Shown here: positions 7,061-10,084 of the stretch, one piece after another
Layout of the letters: every line of letters starts with the position of its first letter
Position numbering within the stretch: the stretch's first letter is position 1
Origin: JBEEPE01 sp041191265
Lineage (GTDB): Bacteria; Verrucomicrobiota; Verrucomicrobiia; Chthoniobacterales; Chthoniobacteraceae
Length of the DNA stretch: 10,084 nucleotides
Assembly (NCBI GenBank): GCA_041191265.1
Contig: JBEEPE010000089.1
Coordinates: 1-10,084 of the forward strand
Direction of reading: 5' to 3'
Program-made: the position numbers and the translations under genes
The notes under the pieces: generated by a model
The model's database searches: none
The model's input: only the letters and a program-made list of their open reading frames with translations
Told to the model about the DNA's origin: nothing

Positions 7061-8170
7061 TTATTCTGTGAAGACGGGGGTGCCTGAGTTTACGAGGGCT
7101 GTCAGGCGAATGGCATCCCAGTTGGCGAGGCGGATGCAGCCGTGAGAGGAAGCGGTGCCGATGGAGTCCGGTTGATTTGTTCCGTGAATGCCGAGGCCGA
7201 GTTTATTGAGTCCGCACCAGACGACACCGACGGGGTTGTTGGGGCCTGGGGGCATCATTTTGAAGTTGTTGGTGCGCACTCCTCGGTTCAGTACGCCTTG
7301 GTCCCATCGGTAGGTTGGGAGGAGGCAGATTCCGGTGATGCGCCATTTGCCTTTTGGGGTTGGGAGGCCTGGGGAACCGATTGCGATGGGGAAAGCGGCG
7401 AGGGTTTTTGATTGATGAGTTACCTTGAGGGATCGGTTGGCGAGGTCTACGTGGATTTCTCGGTCGCGAAGGGCTTCATTTTCGGGGGTAGCGGCCGTTG
7501 GTTGAATGGTTTCGAGTTCGAAGGGTTCAACGTCTGGGACGGTGATTTCGTCGCCGGGAACGATGCTGTTGAGTTTTCGGGTGGGATTGAGGGTTGAGAG
7601 GAGTTCTTCCGAGCAGTGGAAGCGTTCGCAGATGAACTCGGTGATGGAGGAGTAAGGGATGCTGTGGCGCGTATTCCCTTGGGTGGAAATGAACTGAAGG
7701 TGTTTTGTTTCGAGGGTGAAGGTGGAGTGCCGCGGTGAATGTTCGGGCAGGGTGAACTGTTTTTCGTCGGAGACGGGTGATTGCTCGTTTGCTGCGAGGT
7801 AAGCGTTCAGCGCTTTGAGGGTTGAGCTTCCGCTGTGGCCATCGATGGATTTTGGGCTGAAGAGGTTGCGGTCGAGGAAGACCTGCAGTTGGACATTGCG
7901 ATTTCGGTCTTCTTCGGGGAGTGATCGCAGGGAGGGTTTGGTGGGGGCGGGACGCGATGTTTTTTGGGGGGTCTTAGGTTTTTCGGAGGATGTCGTTGAC
8001 TGTTTTTTTGTGGAGGGATTGGCGGGGGAAATTGGGGGTTGGGTTTCCGGAGCGGGTTTGGAGCGCCAAAAAAAGAAGCCTGCGTGTGATTGAGGGGCAC
8101 GGAGGAGGATCGCCATTAGGAGGAAGTGGCGGAGGAGATATTTTCCGAGAGAGGGGGTACAGATGCTCAC
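7061..8170 (-). CDS. L,D-transpeptidase (YkuD domain) with peptidoglycan-binding-like and LysM-like segments
   Basis: 369 residues from GTG 8170; an ATG 18 codons later would truncate the signal peptide. Residues 1-30 (KYLLRHFLLMAILL, then QSHA) are an export signal. Residues 36-85 are a low-complexity Pro/Ser/Thr/Lys linker. Residues about 92-126 (VQLQVFLDRNLFSPKSIDG, then STLKALNAYL) resemble a peptidoglycan-binding_1 fold. Residues about 167-217 (EFICERFHCSEELLSTLNP, then IVPGDEITVPDVEPF) look like a divergent LysM. The C-terminal YkuD catalytic domain spans about 236-368, with H329-G-T and the signature SSHGCIRL, Cys345 being the nucleophile. The enzyme would act on peptidoglycan stem peptides in the periplasm, making 3-3 cross-links or attaching proteins or D-amino acids. 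It lies 65 bases downstream of the barrel-like gene on the same strand and is likely co-transcribed with it. Confidence 0.95.
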   Translation of the reverse strand: MSICTPSLGKYLLRHFLLMAILLRAPQSHAGFFFWRSKPAPETQPPISPANPSTKKQSTTSSEKPKTPQKTSRPAPTKPSLRSLPEEDRNRNVQLQVFLDRNLFSPKSIDGHSGSSTLKALNAYLAANEQSPVSDEKQFTLPEHSPRHSTFTLETKHLQFISTQGNTRHSIPYSSITEFICERFHCSEELLSTLNPTRKLNSIVPGDEITVPDVEPFELETIQPTAATPENEALRDREIHVDLANRSLKVTHQSKTLAAFPIAIGSPGLPTPKGKWRITGICLLPTYRWDQGVLNRGVRTNNFKMMPPGPNNPVGVVWCGLNKLGLGIHGTNQPDSIGTASSHGCIRLANWDAIRLTALVNSGTPVFTE

Positions 8171-8235
8171 GTTCTCGCAGGTGTAGAGTGGAGTGGCGCA
8201 GAAGCCAACCCATGAGAGTGGGGAGTTGATTGGAG

Positions 8236-9201
8236 TTACCGCGTGATGACGCGAGGCACGTCGGAGGCGACGACGCGGGAGGGCAACCGTTTTTCGAGGC
8301 GCACGAAGTCGTTATTGTCTCCGTATTTTGACCATTCGCCTCGGGGGACATCTTCGAAGTCAACGAACTGCCAGTCCGTGACGTCGGTGGAGCCGAGGCT
8401 GAGGTAATCCCGCACGGCGGGTGAGATATCGAGGCCGGCGCCTTTATTGAGGTTGGGACTGGGCCGGTCTTTTCCGAAGACGTACTGGTGGTGGTCGGTT
8501 CGGAAAGGCCCGCAGTCTGACCATTGGGCGTAGCAGGTCCGTCCGGAGCGGTTACTGATGGCGACCCAGCGGTCGCGGCAGACGCTGACTCCGTCTCGGG
8601 TGAAAGCTTCCTTGAACCATGGAATGACGAGTTTCGCTTCGGGTTTGTGGGATCGTTTGGCGAGGTCGTTGTAGGGGAGTGCGCAGTAGAAGGGGTTTTG
8701 CTTTGGGATGAAGTTGGGAGGGAAGTAGCCTCGCCGTTTTGCGGGGTCGGGGTTATCGTATCCGCCGAAGGAGATCATCCAGTTGGAGTCCCAGGAGGAG
8801 GCGCGGTTATGGACCGGGTTGTTCACGGTTGCGCTTTCGCCGACCCAGAACACGGTGGTGACGATTCCGCGATGCCACGGGTACTTGGTGGAGGAGCGGA
8901 AGTTGGAGCGAGAGAGGGTTGGGATGACGACTTGGGGTTCGAGGGCGTGGATTGCGCTCTCGCGGAGTCGCTCTGCGTAGCGGGTGAAGGCTGCTTTTTC
9001 GCTGAAGGGACCGGAAGGGTCGGATTCGCCGTCGGAAGCGCGGTTGGTTTGCGATTGGGACGGTCCCGTGAGGAGCGATAGGACGGAGAGTGTTAGGGCA
9101 ACTCGCAACAGATGTTTCAGGGCACCTCGGTATTGGTGCTCCGGTTCAACCGCTCCCGACGCCTTTTCGGCTGGGTTACACTGTTCTCCTATCCCCTTCA
9201 T
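8236..9201 (-). CDS. Secreted uncharacterised protein with RlpA-like double-psi beta-barrel core
   Basis: 321 residues from ATG 9201. The signal-like stretch KHLLRVALTLSVLSLLTG begins only at residue 29, after an acidic, non-signal-like segment, so the real start may be CTG 9120 (28th codon) or TTG 9108. Neither is certain. Conserved-looking blocks in the mature part are PWHRGIVTTVFWVGE (108-122), NPFYCALPYND (169-179), WVAISNRSGRTCYAQWSDCG (212-231) followed by PF, GAGLDISPAVRDYLSL (254-269) and DWQFVDFEDVP (276-286). The order 'ALP, backbone strand, DxGPF, xxLDxSPAxxxxLxL' matches RlpA/expansin-type double-psi barrels, where DRGPF and the DLS helix are the hallmarks. This assignment is inference. 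Cys173, 208, 223 and 230 could form disulfides. I recall similar unannotated verrucomicrobial proteins but no function. The neighbouring L,D-transpeptidase favours a cell-wall role. Alternative: a non-enzymatic envelope protein. Confidence 0.85.
   Translation of the reverse strand: MKGIGEQCNPAEKASGAVEPEHQYRGALKHLLRVALTLSVLSLLTGPSQSQTNRASDGESDPSGPFSEKAAFTRYAERLRESAIHALEPQVVIPTLSRSNFRSSTKYPWHRGIVTTVFWVGESATVNNPVHNRASSWDSNWMISFGGYDNPDPAKRRGYFPPNFIPKQNPFYCALPYNDLAKRSHKPEAKLVIPWFKEAFTRDGVSVCRDRWVAISNRSGRTCYAQWSDCGPFRTDHHQYVFGKDRPSPNLNKGAGLDISPAVRDYLSLGSTDVTDWQFVDFEDVPRGEWSKYGDNNDFVRLEKRLPSRVVASDVPRVITR
9120..9141 (-). promoter_or_regulatory. Hairpin at the possible CTG start of the barrel-like gene
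   Basis: GGGCACC (9120-9126) can pair with GGTGCTC (9135-9141), a 7-bp stem with one G-T wobble (G-U or A-C depending on strand) and an 8-base loop. On the - strand the stem contains a GAGGTG that lies two bases before the in-frame CTG at 9120. If translation starts at CTG, this ribosome-binding-like sequence would be partly sequestered. If it starts at ATG 9201, the hairpin is simply inside the coding region. Confidence 0.3.
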
Positions 9202-9207
9202 AAGCCG

Positions 9208-9217
9208 CTAGGCCTAG
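9208..9217. repeat. 10-base perfect palindrome CTAGGCCTAG
   Basis: A perfect palindrome containing two CTAG tetramers lies in the 110-base gap between the divergent barrel-like and FKBP genes, 7 bases upstream of ATG 9201. CTAG is usually scarce in bacterial genomes, so two in ten bases is notable. It could be an operator or simply chance. A loose -10-like TATCTA on the - strand overlaps its upstream edge, without a good -35. Confidence 0.3.
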
Positions 9218-9311
9218 ATATTGAGCAAAAGCCGTTCCATGTCTGACGCGCGGGCGGGTTGGCGAGGAGGGGGAGCTTGAGGGATGGGAGGGGCTGTAGT
9301 ATCGATTGGGC

Positions 9312-9770
9312 ATGAAAATTTCATCACGTTGGCTTGCGTTGGGAGTCCCAGTGGCGTTGGTGTGTTCAGCCATGGCTCAATCAGCAAAAGAAAAAGGTGA
9401 AGCGTTTTTGAAAGAGAACGCGAAGAAGGAGGGGGTGAAGCAGCTTCCGAGTGGGTTGCAGGTAAAAATCATTAACCCGGGCAATGAAACGAAGCCGAAG
9501 TCGAGTGACCAAGTGGAGGTTCACTATCGCGGCACGACGATTGACGGGAAGGAGTTTGATAGCTCTTACAATCGCAAGGAGACGATTACGTTTGGGTTGA
9601 ATCAGGTGATTCGCGGATGGACGGAGGGGATGCAGTTGATTGGGGAAGGCGGGAAAGCGGAGCTTTATATTCCAGCGAATCTGGCTTACGGGACGCGGGG
9701 TGCGCCGCCGGTGATTGGTCCGGACGAGACGCTGATTTTTGAAGTTGAGCTGATTAAGGTGAAGAAGTAG
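9312..9770 (+). CDS. Secreted FKBP-type peptidyl-prolyl cis-trans isomerase
   Basis: 152 residues from ATG 9312; a TTG two codons earlier is possible but less likely. MKISSRWLALGVPVALVCSA, then MAQ, is a Sec signal, with likely cleavage after AMA. Residues 24-50 form a short Lys/Glu-rich lead-in ending LPSGLQ. Residues about 66-150 are a complete FKBP domain: VHYRGTTIDGKEFDSS, VIRGWTEGMQLIGEGGKAEL, PANLAYG and IGPDETLIFEVEL. Residues equivalent to the classical drug/proline pocket are visible: Tyr72, Phe82-Asp83, Val99-Ile100, Trp103, Tyr126 and Phe143. The role is proline isomerisation in folding of exported proteins. Mip/FkpA proteins carry a longer N-terminal dimerisation domain that is absent here, so this is the short single-domain form. 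It is followed by a strong terminator and is probably monocistronic. A -10-like TAGTAT at 9297-9302 would place the transcript start almost at the ATG, but no matching -35 is seen. Confidence 0.97.
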   Translation: MKISSRWLALGVPVALVCSAMAQSAKEKGEAFLKENAKKEGVKQLPSGLQVKIINPGNETKPKSSDQVEVHYRGTTIDGKEFDSSYNRKETITFGLNQVIRGWTEGMQLIGEGGKAELYIPANLAYGTRGAPPVIGPDETLIFEVELIKVKK

Positions 9771-9784
9771 CTCGGGGAAGTGGT

Positions 9785-9815
9785 CCCGCCCTGGATGTTC
9801 TGGGGCGGGTTTTTT
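9785..9815 (+). terminator. Intrinsic terminator of the FKBP gene
   Basis: CCCGCCC (9785-9791) pairs perfectly with GGGCGGG (9803-9809) across an 11-base loop, and six T residues (9810-9815) follow immediately. It starts 15 bases past the FKBP stop. This is the only classical GC-stem plus T-tract terminator I find in the window. Confidence 0.9.
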
Positions 9816-9827
9816 ATTTCCACCTTG

Positions 9828-10084
9828 ATGGAAAAACAAAGCGAGACGCGGGGGGATGGAAAGGGGAGGAAGGGTGGGGTGCGGGCGGATGGGGAGGAGG
9901 ACCTTGAGTTAGAACGCGAGGTGGAGGCTTTGGTTCGGTTGGAGGGTGGGGATGCGGACGTGGCGGAGTGGGGGTATGGACCGGATGCCGAGGAGATTGA
10001 CTGGGACGTTCAGGGCGAGCGTGAGGTCGAGGCGGGGGAGGAGGGGTTGGATGGTTTGGAAGATGCGGATGAAGGGGTGGTGGA
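9828..10084 (+). CDS. N-terminal part of an acidic protein of unknown family (partial)
   Basis: From ATG 9828 the frame is open to the right edge, 85 codons, with no stop. The start reads MEKQSETRGDGKGRKGGVRA, basic and Gly-rich; the remaining 65 residues contain 27 Asp/Glu, including AEWGYGPDAEEIDWDVQGER. There is no signal peptide or membrane segment, so the product is probably cytoplasmic. I recognise no family; the segment may be a disordered, charged N-terminal extension of a longer protein. The ATG is 13 bases after the T tract of the FKBP terminator, and no Shine-Dalgarno is evident, so an in-frame TTG at 9825 or a downstream start is possible. Because the top strand is extremely G-rich here, abundant GAG/GCG/GGG codons would arise in any open frame, so composition alone is weak evidence. 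Confidence 0.55.
   Translation, partial: MEKQSETRGDGKGRKGGVRADGEEDLELEREVEALVRLEGGDADVAEWGYGPDAEEIDWDVQGEREVEAGEEGLDGLEDADEGVV

Noticed and set aside
6729..7071. Two overlapping + strand frames (109 and 81 codons) crossing the gap between the phosphoesterase and L,D-transpeptidase genes
   Set aside because: They begin inside the phosphoesterase gene and lack a ribosome site or family resemblance. I keep only the note on reversed skew there.
8524..9081. 185-codon + strand ORF opposite the barrel-like gene
   Set aside because: Gly/Val/Glu-rich antisense shadow; the - strand frame carries the coherent signal peptide and conserved-looking blocks.
9143..9151. GGTTCAACC resembling a tRNA T-arm
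   Set aside because: The bases either side cannot form the five-pair T stem and no acceptor or anticodon arm is present.
1..10084. Mobile element, CRISPR array, toxin-antitoxin or defence system
   Set aside because: No transposase, integrase, nuclease or regularly spaced repeats are found. All complete genes fit envelope or periplasmic functions.

Overview
The window reads as chromosomal DNA from a member of the Verrucomicrobiota, or at least the PVC group. The main evidence is a long secreted 'membrane-bound dehydrogenase' (beta-propeller, HEAT repeats, C-terminal CxxCH heme domain), a fusion architecture I know mainly from Planctomycetes and Verrucomicrobia. An L,D-transpeptidase with a divergent LysM-like segment and a secreted protein of an uncharacterised type that I associate with Verrucomicrobia support this. 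The DNA is GC-rich. I see no transposase, integrase, CRISPR array, tRNA or rRNA gene.

Layout. 1-219 (+) is the 3' end of an unidentified gene. 249-2378 (+) is a secreted FAD-dependent oxidoreductase with a golvesin/xanthan-lyase-like C-terminal domain. 2379-2476 is a hairpin-dense gap between convergent genes. 2477-5875 (-) is the propeller/HEAT/cytochrome dehydrogenase, and directly upstream of it on the same strand lies 5941-6831 (-), a Tat-exported calcineurin-like phosphoesterase. 6832-7060 is an intergenic stretch whose base skew is opposite to the rest. 7061-8170 (-) is an L,D-transpeptidase and 8236-9201 (-) a secreted protein whose core looks like an RlpA-type double-psi beta-barrel. 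9202-9311 is a divergent gap. 9312-9770 (+) is a secreted FKBP-type peptidyl-prolyl isomerase with a clear intrinsic terminator. 9828 to the right edge (+) is the start of an acidic protein I cannot identify.

Function. Every complete gene encodes a protein with a predicted export signal, so this is a cell-envelope or periplasmic neighbourhood. Two same-strand pairs stand out. One is phosphoesterase plus cytochrome-bearing dehydrogenase, probably a periplasmic catabolic pair. The other is the barrel-like protein plus L,D-transpeptidase, a plausible peptidoglycan-remodelling pair. The FAD oxidoreductase may belong to carbohydrate catabolism, but its substrate cannot be read from the sequence.

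I do not see a clearly new multi-gene system. The best leads are the uncharacterised barrel-like protein beside the L,D-transpeptidase, its uncertain (possibly non-ATG) start, an identical eight-residue signal-peptide motif in two unrelated proteins, the skew-reversed intergenic island, and the strong G-rich bias of the top strand regardless of coding direction.
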